64,000 nt of DNA. Source: Sphagnum magellanicum (lineage: Eukaryota > Streptophyta > Sphagnopsida > Sphagnales > Sphagnaceae). A program made the position numbers and the translations under genes. The stretch lies in NCBI GenBank assembly GCA_021904315.1, contig CM038907.1, forward strand, positions 26,667,223-26,731,222, read 5' to 3'. Each line of letters starts with the position of its first letter. Position 1 is the stretch's first letter. A model generated the notes under the pieces. The model made no database searches, was not told the origin of the DNA, and saw only the letters and a program-made list of their open reading frames with translations. Positions 1 to 10,100 of this stretch are shown here, piece after piece.

Positions 1-15
1 TTAAAGGTCAGGGAG

Positions 16-465
16 GTGGGTGAGAGTCTTGATACTCTGTTCAAGCACCAGGATTGCCAAGACAGGGAAGCAATGCTTATTCGGGCAAGCTTTTCCAACG
101 TAGGAGAGAGTTTGATTGGTGGCTTGACCCTGGGATCCAAGCGAGCAGTTGTTTGTGCAGAACCTTCAAACACCTCCTGTCCTTCAGCAACATTGATGTT
201 GTCTACTTCTCCTTCAAAGGCCACAATTGCAAGCTCACATGCAAGCTTTGTGTCTTCACAACCCATTCCCATTGTCCTGCAAGAGAAACACAATCCATAT
301 GTTACAGACAAGGGACATTTGGTCACATGGCTAGATGCCATGAAAGCTCAATCTCCTCCCCAGTTCCACTCTCTTCATGGAGATACTCCTGAATCATATG
401 ACATGGAGGCAGCAGAATATGCAGCTTGGCTTGTAAGCAACAAGAACTTCAAAACCCTCGAGTGA
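16..465 (+). pseudogene. Possible trehalose-phosphate phosphatase-like N-terminal fragment
   Basis: An open frame of 149 codons in mixed-composition sequence, richer in GC than the AT-rich DNA after it. The first half is Ser/Thr-rich and I do not recognise it. Near the C-terminus, residues 105-115 read WLDAMKAQSPP, and about 20 residues later EYAAWL. In plant trehalose-6-phosphate phosphatases a WLDAMK-x-SSPP segment followed by Y-x-x-W-M/L lies just before the haloacid-dehalogenase phosphatase domain. The frame stops a few residues after that point, so no DYDGT catalytic loop is present, and no phosphatase domain follows downstream. It is either an isolated first exon whose continuation is missing or a captured gene fragment; it may also run past the left edge of the window. 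The identification is from memory of motif order and is tentative. Confidence 0.3.
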
Positions 466-1153
466 AGATTTGGATGGTAGATAGGGAGTTGCAATGGTTG
501 GGCTTCTACTGTACATTTATTCTTTCATAATTGCTAGCCACACTCTCATGGAGTTTTTCATCTGGTTTTTGAGTCTGCTTCTTGAGTCCTTGTTGACATA
601 AGTGTCACTATGGATACCTGCCAGCTAAGATATGGAAGAATGCTGATTGAAAAGTAACATAAATAACAAGAATATAACATTGAGTCAATATTGAATATCT
701 AGTTTGTAGCTATGTTGTTGCAACATTGCATCCCCTATGTTCAACAATGCACATGCAATGCAAATACGATGTTGAAAAAATATGAGTACAACATAAATAC
801 AAAATATACCCAACATGAATACAATATAGAATCAATACAATAATAGAGATTGTAACCATATTGTAACAACATTGTATCATTTACAACTAAAAATGCATAT
901 CCAATATAATCATAATATTAATGCAATATCATTACAATATGGACATAATGTGAATACAACATGGCAAATAACATAAATACAATGCAAATATGATGCTACA
1001 TCAATTATCATTGAAACAATACCAAAATTAAATCAATACAATCTAAATTGTTTCAATGCCTATTTTATACGAACAAAGCACTAAACCTTGGACATCTTGT
1101 AAAAGTATTGTGAAAGCACTTAAATAGCACTAATACAAAAGGGTCCCCACTTT
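466..1153. other. AT-rich spacer, no gene seen
   Basis: Low-complexity AT-rich DNA with loosely repeated words such as AATACAAT, AACATGAATACAA and ATAATGTGAATACAAC. No coding signal. It could be the rotted 5' part (LTR, gag, protease) of the retroelement that becomes recognisable after 1154, but I see no gag or protease motif. Confidence 0.4.
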
Positions 1154-4050
1154 GTGATGGATAGTGGAGAACCTAATACACCATGTTCTTCAAACACACT
1201 TTCCAACTCCATCCCATGTGTTTCCAACTACTCTTTCATTATGGGGAACCAACTCACCAAGAAGGAGAGACACCAGGTCACAAACTTGTTAATTAAATAT
1301 GAGAATTTGTTCGCATTCTCAATGAAAGACTTAGGTAGGTGTAAGACCATGCAGTTCTCTATAAACCTTATAGATGAGATCCATTTATCAGAGGAGGCAT
1401 AGGTTGAACAAGCATGAGTGGGAATTGATAGATGAAAGATGCAAAGAGCTCCATGAGGCTGGTCTCATTCAGCCATCAATATCTAATTTCGTAGCCACTA
1501 TAGTATTGCTAGCAAAGAAAGATTCAGCTAGATTATGGACTGAAAAAAGGATGTGCGGGGATTATAGGCTTTTGAATTTGGTTACACCTCAAGATAGGTA
1601 CTGCATGCCCATCCTTGAAAAACTATTTGATAGCATTGGAAACTCAAACATCTTCACAATTATGGATATGAGGCAACGCTTCAACTAGATTGTGCTCGTT
1701 GCAAAGGATTGCAAGAAAACGACATTCCATGGAAGTAACAAGTTTTGGGAATTGCTTGTGATGCCTTTTGGATTGAAGAATGCACTTGTCTTCTTTTAGT
1801 GAATCATTGTTTTCAAAGGGGCAGATTTCCTGAAGTGTTACATAGATGACGTCCTAGTGCATAGCAAGGGATTCTTGTAACTCTTCTTCATTTTGAGGAG
1901 TTATTTAAGAGACTCCACGAAATCAATATGAAGATCCATCTTAAAAAGTGTGAGTTTGTTGTCACCTTAGTAGTCTACCTTGGACACAAAATTTTGCCAA
2001 ATGGTATTATGGGTCATTAGGCCAAAATAGTAGCTATTTTGGAAATGCTCAATCCTACTAATGTTCACTTTGAAGAACTTCATTGGACTATGTAATTACT
2101 ACAGGATTTATGTCCAAGACTTCAGTACCATTGCTCATCCTCTCTATGCATTATTTTAAAATGATGTTGTTTAAATATGGAGTGAAAAGGTTCAGGAAGC
2201 TTTCGACACACTCAAGGAAAAGCTTTCAGAGTTCCCCATTCTAAGAAGACCTAATTTCAGCAAGGTTTTCATTCTACACACTAACTGGAGTGCTCTTGGT
2301 ATTGGTATTATTATTGGCCAACTTGATGAGGAAGGCAAGGAATATGTTATCGCCTATGCATCCTGAAGCAACAACAAGGCTGAGAGCAACTACTCTTCAT
2401 ATGAGGGGGAGTGTCTTGCTATTGTATGGGCCATCATACATTTCAAGCCCCCATCTTCATGGACCGAATTCACTTTGTATATTAACCACCAGCCTATCAA
2501 GTGATTAATGACCAATGATAAGCTTACTGGTAAGTTAGCTTGTTGGGCATTTATACTTTAGGAGTATGAGTTCAAGGTTATTCACTGACCTAGTATTACA
2601 CATTAGAACGCGAATACCATGTCGCAAAGACCCCTCACTACCTTCGAAAATTTCTCTGAAACCAGGCAAAATTTCAACCATATTCTAACAGTACATGTAT
2701 TTTATGCATCTAAGTATTTTGCACTATTGTAATGTAACCTGATTGAACATCCCATTGTGGATATATGGGAGGACTTTGACACTATGAGGTTTCTTTAGCA
2801 TGGGGATACCCTTTCCAAGTTACATCAAATCACTAGGATTACATACAATAACGGTCCAAATGCTACTCATGGAGGGACAATCACTTCGTCTGATGCTTAC
2901 CACAAGGCGATAGAATGGTTCTTCCACCACATGAACAACCTGGTCTTATTTAGAAGGTACACTCGGAGCTTGGACATTTTGGAATTAAACGTACTTATAG
3001 CCTTTTCATTCCTCATTACCATTGGAGAGGTATGTATGTTCAAGTCTGAAACGTCATTGCTAGGTGTGAATAATGTGATAAAGTGAGAACTTCTTTCTCC
3101 TCTTGATAGCTCATGCTTTCTCCATTCCCTATTCAAGGCATGTTCTATCACTGGTCATGTGATTTAGCTAGAGAGTTACCACATACCTCTAGGGGTAATG
3201 TCTACATCATGATTATGATTAAGCATTTTTGAAAGTGGACCAAGCTTGTTGCACTGCTGGACAAGTCATCACACAACACCAGCCAAGATTTTTTACAACA
3301 GGTCCTATGTAGGTTTGGGGCTTGTGTTGAGTGCCTTACTAATCAAGGATCAGAATTCAAAGGAGAATTCCAAGACCTACTTGACCATGCTTTCATTGAC
3401 CATTGCTGAACTTCAAGGGACCATCCCCAAGCTGATGGCCTCGTGGAGAGGAGGGTTCAGACATGCAAAAAGGGACTTCAGAAGATTTGCCTCACTAGGA
3501 TCAAAGAGGATTGGGACCTGGCCCTACTTTACATTGCCATGGGTTACAAGATGTCCAAACATGCCTCTTTGTCTCATTTTTCTCCATATTTTCTACTTTT
3601 TGGGAGACATCCCATTCCACCCTCTTCCATTGCTGCTCAAATGGATCGAGTTGTGGACTTGGATTCCCCAACCATTCGGGCTAGGATCATTGCAAAAAAG
3701 GCTGCTTTATTCAAGAGGGTTATGCCCATGGCCATGGAAATCTTGTCCATTGCATAACATCAAGACACCTTAAGGTATGCACACACACGAAATGGCAATT
3801 ATAAACCTAAGGTGAAACAATTTGATATTGGTGACTTTGTGTATCTCCAGCGGCAACCTAATGATACTTTGGACACTTCTTTTGGTCACACTATCTTGAG
3901 GATTAAGGCGATCAGGCCTTCAAGTGTGTTAGAGCTACAAGAAGTTAACGAACGCACAATTTAGGATCACACTTCAAAAATTATGCGCCCTGCCACCTTC
4001 CGAACTTTGATCTTACCATCATCATGTCAACTTGGATTCTTCCACTTGAC

Positions 4051-4991
4051 TATCCATGTTAGGTATGTCAAAGGATAGACAATGTTGATTAGATGCTGCT
4101 TTGTGATAATTGTAATGGTGGATACCATCTATTCTGTCGTAACCCCACTTTGAGGGAAATGTGAAGTCGCCACTCACATTCTCGAAAATGGGACTTGGGA
4201 GTCCTTCGGGACTCCCAAAAACTCAGAGCGTGATTGCAAGGGTCAAAACAACTCACCTTGAAAATGGCCTTGCATGAGCCATTTGGACATTTGCAGCACA
4301 AGTTATGGTCGAAAGAAAGGCCAGGAGTCAAACTGGTAATTTGACTCCCGACCACTAAAAGTCAGGAATTGACCCAATCCTGGTGCGTGTAGGCAAAGTG
4401 TGACACACCATTGGAAAGCTCCCGAGGAGAGCTACAACTTTGGTTTAGACCTTGTCCCGATCTGAGCATGGGGCGAAAAGTTATGAACGCCCAAAGTCCT
4501 GGGAGTCCAAACCAGGATAGTTTCGGGACTCCACTTTGGGAGTCCTGGGAAAAAAAACCATTTGGATGCAAGTACGGCGGAGAGTTACAGAGAATACTAT
4601 ATGGGGGAAGGTGGTGGCTTCCCCCAAGTCCGAGTCGTGGTGAGTCAAGTGAATCCAAGGTTGCCCATGGCTTGTCCCAACACTGAAAGTGTGCAGAATG
4701 AGTTCTAACCAACTTGTTGGTTGGATTTGGATGTAGGACCAAATAACTAAGTAGCTTGTCCCTCTTCCTAGTCAAATCCTAGAGCTTACAACACGCCTTT
4801 CTCACCCCCTTTAGTGCTGGAAGCTAGGAGTGTGCCCTGAGTCCCCACATTTCTGCAACTTGAATGACTTAGCCCCAACTTGGGGCTAACTAGGGACTTG
4901 GGAGCGCGTCATATTCTGCCTCAAGCTGAAGCTCATTCAAGTTCCCGTCGACATTTGGTATTGTTCATCATGTTTTCCTACAGTACCTTGA
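4051..4991 (+). other. PHD finger at the end of pol, split by a solo LTR
   Basis: One frame, broken by the nested LTR, gives all eight zinc ligands in C4HC3 order. Cys codons are at 4057 and 4066 (CxxC), 4102 and 4111 (MLLCDNC), then His at 4126 (GGYHLF), Cys at 4917, and Cys at 4962 and 4971 (WYCSSC, with the usual Trp two residues before the Cys). Frame is kept across 4134/4917 if the LTR and one copy of its TATTC duplication are removed. A stop at 4989 ends the protein just before the polypurine tract. Two in-frame stops (4060, 4090) are present. PHD fingers bind histone H3 tails; here it would take the place that a chromodomain holds in chromoviruses. The family assignment is from the ligand pattern. 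Confidence 0.75.
4135..4911 (+). repeat. Solo LTR, family S copy 1 (nested in the PHD codons)
   Basis: Begins TGTCGTAACCCCAC and ends GGGAGCGCGTCA. It is flanked by a perfect 5-bp duplication, TATTC (4130-4134 and 4912-4916). No internal retroelement sequence, primer site or polypurine tract adjoins it, so it is a solo LTR left by LTR-LTR recombination. It carries a TACTATATGGGGG stretch near 4597 shared by all copies, and many GGGAGTCC / GGACTCCC pairs. The hairpin TTGGGAGTCC-TTCG-GGACTCCCAA is near 4196. Confidence 0.88.
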
Positions 4992-5030
4992 TTTTTATTT
5001 AGACCATGCCATGTTTTTCCCGGCTTAGGT

Positions 5031-5046
5031 AAGGGGGGGGGGGGGA
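5031..5046 (+). other. Polypurine tract of the PHD-gypsy element
   Basis: AAG followed by a run of G and then ATACT lies immediately before the 3' LTR that starts at 5051. The position between the pol stop and the LTR is where a plus-strand primer tract is expected. Confidence 0.6.
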
Positions 5047-5050
5047 TACT

Positions 5051-6380
5051 TGAGAATTTCATCTCAACCTCTTTGACGCGCTCCCAAGTCACGGGGTGAA
5101 ACCCACTTGAGGGTTTCACAAAGTCAAGTTGCGGAAAGTTGAACTTGGTAGCACGCTCCCGGCTTCCAACTCTAGAAAGGGGTAGAGGGTCGAGTTGGGA
5201 GCCCCGGGATTAGACTAGGAAGAAGGACTAGCTTAGCTTGTGTGATTTTGCATCCAAAAACCAACCCCACGAGGTTAGTTTAGCATTCGGGACACCCTTT
5301 GGTGTTGGGACTTGCCACGGGCACTTGGACACACAAGACTCACCACGGCCCGGACTCGGGGGAAGCCACCACCTTCCCCCATATAGTATTCTTTGCAGCT
5401 CGCCACCGAGGCTACATCCAAATGGCACAAATTCCCGGGACTCCCAAGTTGGAGTCCCGAAATTGTCCCGAAATCGTCCCGGTTGGAGTCCCGGGACTTT
5501 GGGAGGTCATATCTTCTCGCCCTGACCTCCGATCGCGACGAGGTCTGAAGAAAAGTTGTAGCCCTCGTCGAGATCTTTCCAACGCCATGTCGCACGCTCA
5601 AATCGGACGTCGGGAAGAGGTCGATTCCCGACTTTTAGTGGTCGGGAGTCAAACTGCCAGTTTGACTCCCGGCCCTTCTTTTGCCCATAACTTGGGCTGC
5701 AGATGTTCTAATTGCTAATGCGAGGGCATTTTCGATATCTACGTTTCAAGACCTTTCCAATGACACCAAGAACACCCCAATGCGAGGTGTTTTGCCCCTT
5801 GCTGTCGAGCTCTGAACATTCGGGAGTCCTGGAAGACTCCCAACCTCCAACTTTTCCAAGTGTTGGGCTTCACCCCCACACTTGGCCAAAGTGGGGTTGC
5901 GACACTCTTCTTGTGCATTATATATATCTATATATATGCGTACATTTTTTTTTAATCGATTAGTTTCTACCTTTGATTGGTTTTTGTCTTCTTATTTAGT
6001 TGAGTTTATTATGGATTTACACCTTTACGACATCGTACATCACGACACTACACGTCACAATAACTGTCATGTTCGTATGCATGGTCTCATACATGACGGT
6101 CGGTTATGGGCATGTTAATCATGCATTGGGTTAATGTATGCTCTTAGGGTTAATGTACGTTATTAAGTGTTTTAAGGCTACAGCTTGATTAGGGTTTTAG
6201 CTTGTTAGCGGTTGTATAAAAGAGAAAGCTCTTCCCTTTTCTTGTTAGTTTTTCTAGCATTCCTTTATTAATGAGAGTTTCCTCCATAGTCAAATTGGAT
6301 TTTAAGATTCTCACAACAGCTATTACACGGCCATCGTTTACATACACTACATTTTCTTTCCATCTTTGCAATTTAAGACA
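5051..6380 (+). repeat. 3' LTR of the PHD-gypsy element (about 494 bp without its nested insertion)
   Basis: Starts TGAGAATTTCATC after the polypurine tract and ends TTTAAGACA (TG...CA). Its start is repeated at 6381, which fixes the right border. A promoter-like GTTGTATAAAAGAG lies near 6213, with preceding U3 sequence rich in GGGTTAATGTA words. The LTR is interrupted at 5074-5904 by a solo LTR of family S; removing that and one CTCTT copy restores continuity with the second copy at 6381. Confidence 0.75.
5074..5904 (-). repeat. Solo LTR, family S copy 2, reverse orientation
   Basis: On the + strand it opens TGACGCGCTCCCAAG and closes GGGGTTGCGACA, the reverse complement of the family termini. 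A perfect 5-bp duplication, CTCTT, flanks it (5069-5073 and 5905-5909). No internal element sequence is attached. The reversed TATA-like motif CCCCCATATAGTATTC lies near 5378. Inserted into the 3' LTR of the PHD-gypsy element. Confidence 0.88.
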
Positions 6381-6547
6381 TGAGAATTTCATCTTAGCCT
6401 CCTCTTGTGCATTGTATAATATGTGTGTGCATCTTTTTTTAATTAATTAGTTTCTACCTTTGACTAGTTTTAGTTTTTTTTGTTTAATAGAGTTTATTAT
6501 GGATTTACACCCTTATGACATCGTACGTCACGACACTACACATCACG
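6381..6547 (+). repeat. Partial second LTR, head to tail with the 3' LTR
   Basis: Repeats the first part of the LTR that starts at 5051: TGAGAATTTCATC, then TTGTGCATT, TAGTTTCTACCTTTGA, TTTATTATGGATTTACACC and CATCGTACGTCACGACACTACAC. Similarity stops at about 6547. There is no linker between the end of the first LTR (6380) and this copy. Confidence 0.7.
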
Positions 6548-6734
6548 ACAATATTGATATTCAACAATGCAAAAACATTGTTAGTCATTTGGCAATATTA
6601 AAAAATTTCCATTACCATAATATACATGAAAAAGAATGGTTCTCTACACATTTAAAGCCTAAAAGTTTATGCTTCAATAAAAAACCATGCTTGAAAGATA
6701 ACCATTTGAGTTTCATACAAAAAGGAAAATGAGC

Positions 6735-7105
6735 CCAAATTAGGAATTTTTCTTTTTCTTTGAAATTCATGCTTACACCCAAAATAAATCACGTATCTTA
6801 TATTAAATACTATTTGAGAAAATAGTCTTTTGTGACCATCAAAAAAACTAATATCCTTTGCATATAAGTATTTCTAGGCTGGGGGGGGAAGGGGGTGGGG
6901 GCACTTAGTGTAAAGTTTGGGATTAGGAAAATGATTTTTTTTAACCTTTGAAATTCATGTTTACACCCAAAACAAATCACATCTCTTATATTAGGTACTA
7001 CTCGAAATAGACAATCTTTTGTGACCATCAAAGAAACTAATATCTTTTGCACATATACTTCTAAGACCATGGGGACACATAGCATATAGTTTGGGATCCA
7101 TGTGC
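6735..7105. repeat. Tandem duplication, period about 188 bp, two copies
   Basis: TTTGAAATTCATGCTTACACC at 6760 recurs as TTTGAAATTCATGTTTACACC at 6948. The shared order is then CAAATCAC, TCTTATATTA, TCTTTTGTGACCATCAAA, AACTAATATC and GTTTGGGAT. A G-rich run (GGGGGGGGAAGGGGGTGGGG, 6881-6900) lies at the end of the first unit. No coding potential. Confidence 0.7.
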
Positions 7106-10100
7106 GTCAAATGACCATTTTTAGGGAGGGTGTAAGATATTTATCCAACCTATTTTCTATCACTCTATTATTATTTGATTTTCTAATATATACATATTAA
7201 AGCCACCCTATATTAATTATAATCCCTTGTTTTGGATTATTAGATACCCTATATTAAATTGATTATTTGAATAAAATGTAACCTATTTTTAAACTAATTA
7301 ACTTTTAATTTTTACCTAACAACCAATATATTGCACCCTATATTTTTACTCATGTATGTTCTAGTTGTTTTTACTAGTGTCCCACCAAGGCTCCTACGAC
7401 ATTGTAAAATGTGAATTTAATAAAATAATGTATTCCAAACTAATCATTGATACATCATCTTAATAATACAACACAATATAAAATGTGCATGTGTATGTAC
7501 ATGTATGTTACATTGTTGTTAATGAAATTTTCATTGTATTGACATCTTTTATGGCTTCTTTAGTTGTGAGTTGGGGTTGCATTCCATTGTCACATTCCAA
7601 GCCAAATGTGTAATCTACCCAACAATCACAATTCAAACATACAATGTGACAAATTTCCACACATGCATACAAATTTGATTGTTGAACCTAAGTTCATTGA
7701 TGGTATTGGTGTAACACACAAATGCATACAAATGAAAAAAATGAAAAAAATCATACATCTACAATTTAGATGAAATTTGAGTGCATATTATTGAAAATTT
7801 CACATGCTTATGCACATTGATGTAAAAATATTTCACTTAATAATGGGTACATTTGGACATTAAATAAGTTGGTAGCGCACCACTCATTCATGGAAGGGCA
7901 CACCATTTGTCACATGTCTTTTATGATTGCCAATTTATTGACTTCATAAAGATATTGGCTTTGTATGCCATCACAATGTGCCATCAAACATGTCATTTAA
8001 TTTAACCCAACTTGTAATTTGAAATACTCATATTAACCAATGCAAGTTCAATCCCTAACTAGTTTTTAATACACAAATGGAGCTATTGAAATAAAATAAG
8101 ATGCTAAACTTGACAACAATTCTTATGATCTTGCAATACAACATGTTTAATACCTCTTATGATCATAGTAAAATATAAATTCATTATTTTTAATTCATTA
8201 TAAACTATAGATTTATTATGGTGTTTTTAATTTTGCACATCATGTCGATATTGATGATTCCTTGTGACCCCATGATTCAATACCATTGTTTTGTAAATCT
8301 TATGAAATAATTCAAAAAGATACAAGATATTGATAATTGATTGTTCAATAAACTATACAATAAACCATATCTAAATAATGAATGACAAATATAAAGAAGA
8401 GAAAGAGGCACATGAATCAATGTACATTTATTCTCCTAAGACAAGGTAAAACAAACTTGCTTTCTAAGATAATAGTCAACAATCAAATAAAACTTCCAAT
8501 GATAATAGGTGAAGGATTTAACAAAAAAAAATTGAAAATTATACAAGGGCTATTAAGTTAAAAACTCTTAATCTATTAATTGAACCTACTAACTATTAAT
8601 ACTTAAAATGTTTAGTAAATATATCATATTTTTTCTACTTTTGTTCTAATGCTGTGTGTGTCATCTCACACATCATCCAACACGTTAATAGATAAGTAAT
8701 CAAACATGCATGCTAGCTAGGCTCCTTTTTAAATATGTTGAGTAATAATGAAAGAAATTTTAAAAAATGTTTCATATGGGGAGATTTGATGCTGAAGTTT
8801 TAAAATGTAATTAGATGTCATGAACCTAGTTCTTAGGAGTAATTTCCATTGGGTATTTTACAACACATGGCATTTGGCCATTACAAAAGTTTATTTAACA
8901 ATTTGGTGTTTGGTTTAACGTTTGTGAATGTCAACAACTTTAGCCATGGTATATTCATATATGATATATGGGAGTACTATAAGATAAATAGTTACTCCTA
9001 TTTTGTAAGACAACTTTGTCGTTGACAATCTAAAAATAAATTGATAATCATAATGTTGATGTGCAATTTTTTCAAGTGGTGCCTATGACATCAACTTTCA
9101 CAAACTAATGGCATTATGGAAGGTTAATGTGCCCCCTATGATGCATACAAATATCCTTGAAAAAATTAAGTTTAAAAATGAGAATACACTTATGCCTTCT
9201 ATGGGCCATACTTTATAATGAATAATAAAACTTAAGGTATATGACCAAAATGTGTAAAGCAAGATTGCAAGTCTCCAAATAACTTCAAAAAAAGGCATGA
9301 AAAAGATGTTATAAATATGTCTCAAAGCCAACAAGTATAAATGAAAAGGAGGAGGGGAACATATAAAACTTTGATTAGCAAAGCTTTGTGGGTAGCTTGT
9401 TGGAGGGAAGTTTTATTTTTCTTAGGCCATTATATAGAGGGAAATGCCATGCCAACCAGGGTGCAACACCCAATGAATCAAATTCCAAGTTGTAATGTCG
9501 TGTTGCCACAACATTACCATTATTGAAACATTGTTTAACATAATGGTTGAGGTAACAAGACATTGCAATGTAAAAGACATTTAATTTGGTAAACATAATT
9601 TCCCACGATACAAGTAAGAGGATTTGGGTACTAGCCCACCTTGTGTTGAGACATTTTGCAAAAACACATCACTACAAAATGTGGGTGCAATTCACTAGTC
9701 CTTGTTCATTAAACTAGTGAATTCATTGCTTCTTCATTAAGTCCTATTCACTATAACTAATGAATTCATTCATAATCCAATGAAATCACTTGACATACAT
9801 GGACACCTTTTGTTGTAATAACACAACGCCCAACTAGAGGCTATTACAATTCCATATGTTTATCATATTGAATATTTACATCTTCTAATCTCCATTTACA
9901 ACACTGTTTTTTGCCATTTTAGTCTTTTTGGCAATTTTTTGTTCAAATTTGCAATGACAATGATATAGAATTGTTGAAAGTATTTATGGAACATCTTTCC
10001 AAATTATTAGGTAGATTTTTTTTAGCAATAATCAAATTGTGACATGAAAGCCATTGATTCCCTTCTTTATATATATATACTGTTTTAATTTTGTAATCAT

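Larger units (their letters stand above)
1154..4991 (+). pseudogene. Ty3/gypsy pol: RT, RNase H, integrase and C-terminal PHD finger, degenerate
   Basis: RT: about 1374-1860, with CGDYRLLN, then PQDRYCMP and the conserved VMPFGLKNA block near 1757, and YIDDVLVHSK near 1840 (catalytic YxDD as YIDD). Thumb and connection follow to about 2200. RNase H: about 2260-2500, with a degraded TDAS motif (HTNWS), then YSSYEGECLAIVWAI. Integrase: about 3180-3760, with WTKLVAL, an NQGSEF motif (Asp of DQGSEF lost) near 3340, and HPQADGLVER near 3430, the last holding the catalytic Glu. A linker at 3790-4010 reads KQFDIGDFVYLQR, the usual post-integrase GDxV block. The C-terminus is a PHD finger. At least two frames are needed to follow it, with many stops. 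Not translatable as it stands. Confidence 0.8.
1154..6380 (+). mobile_element. Decayed Ty3/gypsy retrotransposon with PHD-finger pol (5' truncated)
   Basis: From 5' to 3' on the + strand: reverse transcriptase, RNase H, integrase, a linker domain, a PHD finger ending at a stop (4989-4991), a G-rich polypurine tract (5031-5046) and a 3' LTR (5051-6380). No 5' LTR, gag or protease can be recognised, so the left end is truncated or too diverged. Two solo LTRs of an unrelated family interrupt it, at 4135-4911 and 5074-5904, each with a perfect 5-bp target duplication, so they came later. The reading frame is broken by many stops and frameshifts. RT-RNase H-integrase order places it in Ty3/gypsy; the clade cannot be decided by eye. 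Confidence 0.8.

Noticed and set aside
4362-5718. Several open frames of 90-140 codons on both strands (4362-4775, 4411-4686, 5275-5601, 5299-5718 and similar at 14243-14728, 33738-34052, 34039-34581)
   Set aside because: All lie inside family S solo LTRs and recur in every copy on whichever strand; they are GC-richer LTR sequence with chance frames, not proteins.
7741-7752. Short repeats such as ATGAAAAAAATGAAAAAAAT and the many (TA)n and (TAA)n tracts
   Set aside because: Ordinary simple sequence for AT-rich plant intergenic DNA; not listed one by one.
9669-9790. CACTACAAAA end with ATTCACTAGT words, like a CACTA left terminus
   Set aside because: No matching right end or 3-bp duplication could be found, so no element is called.
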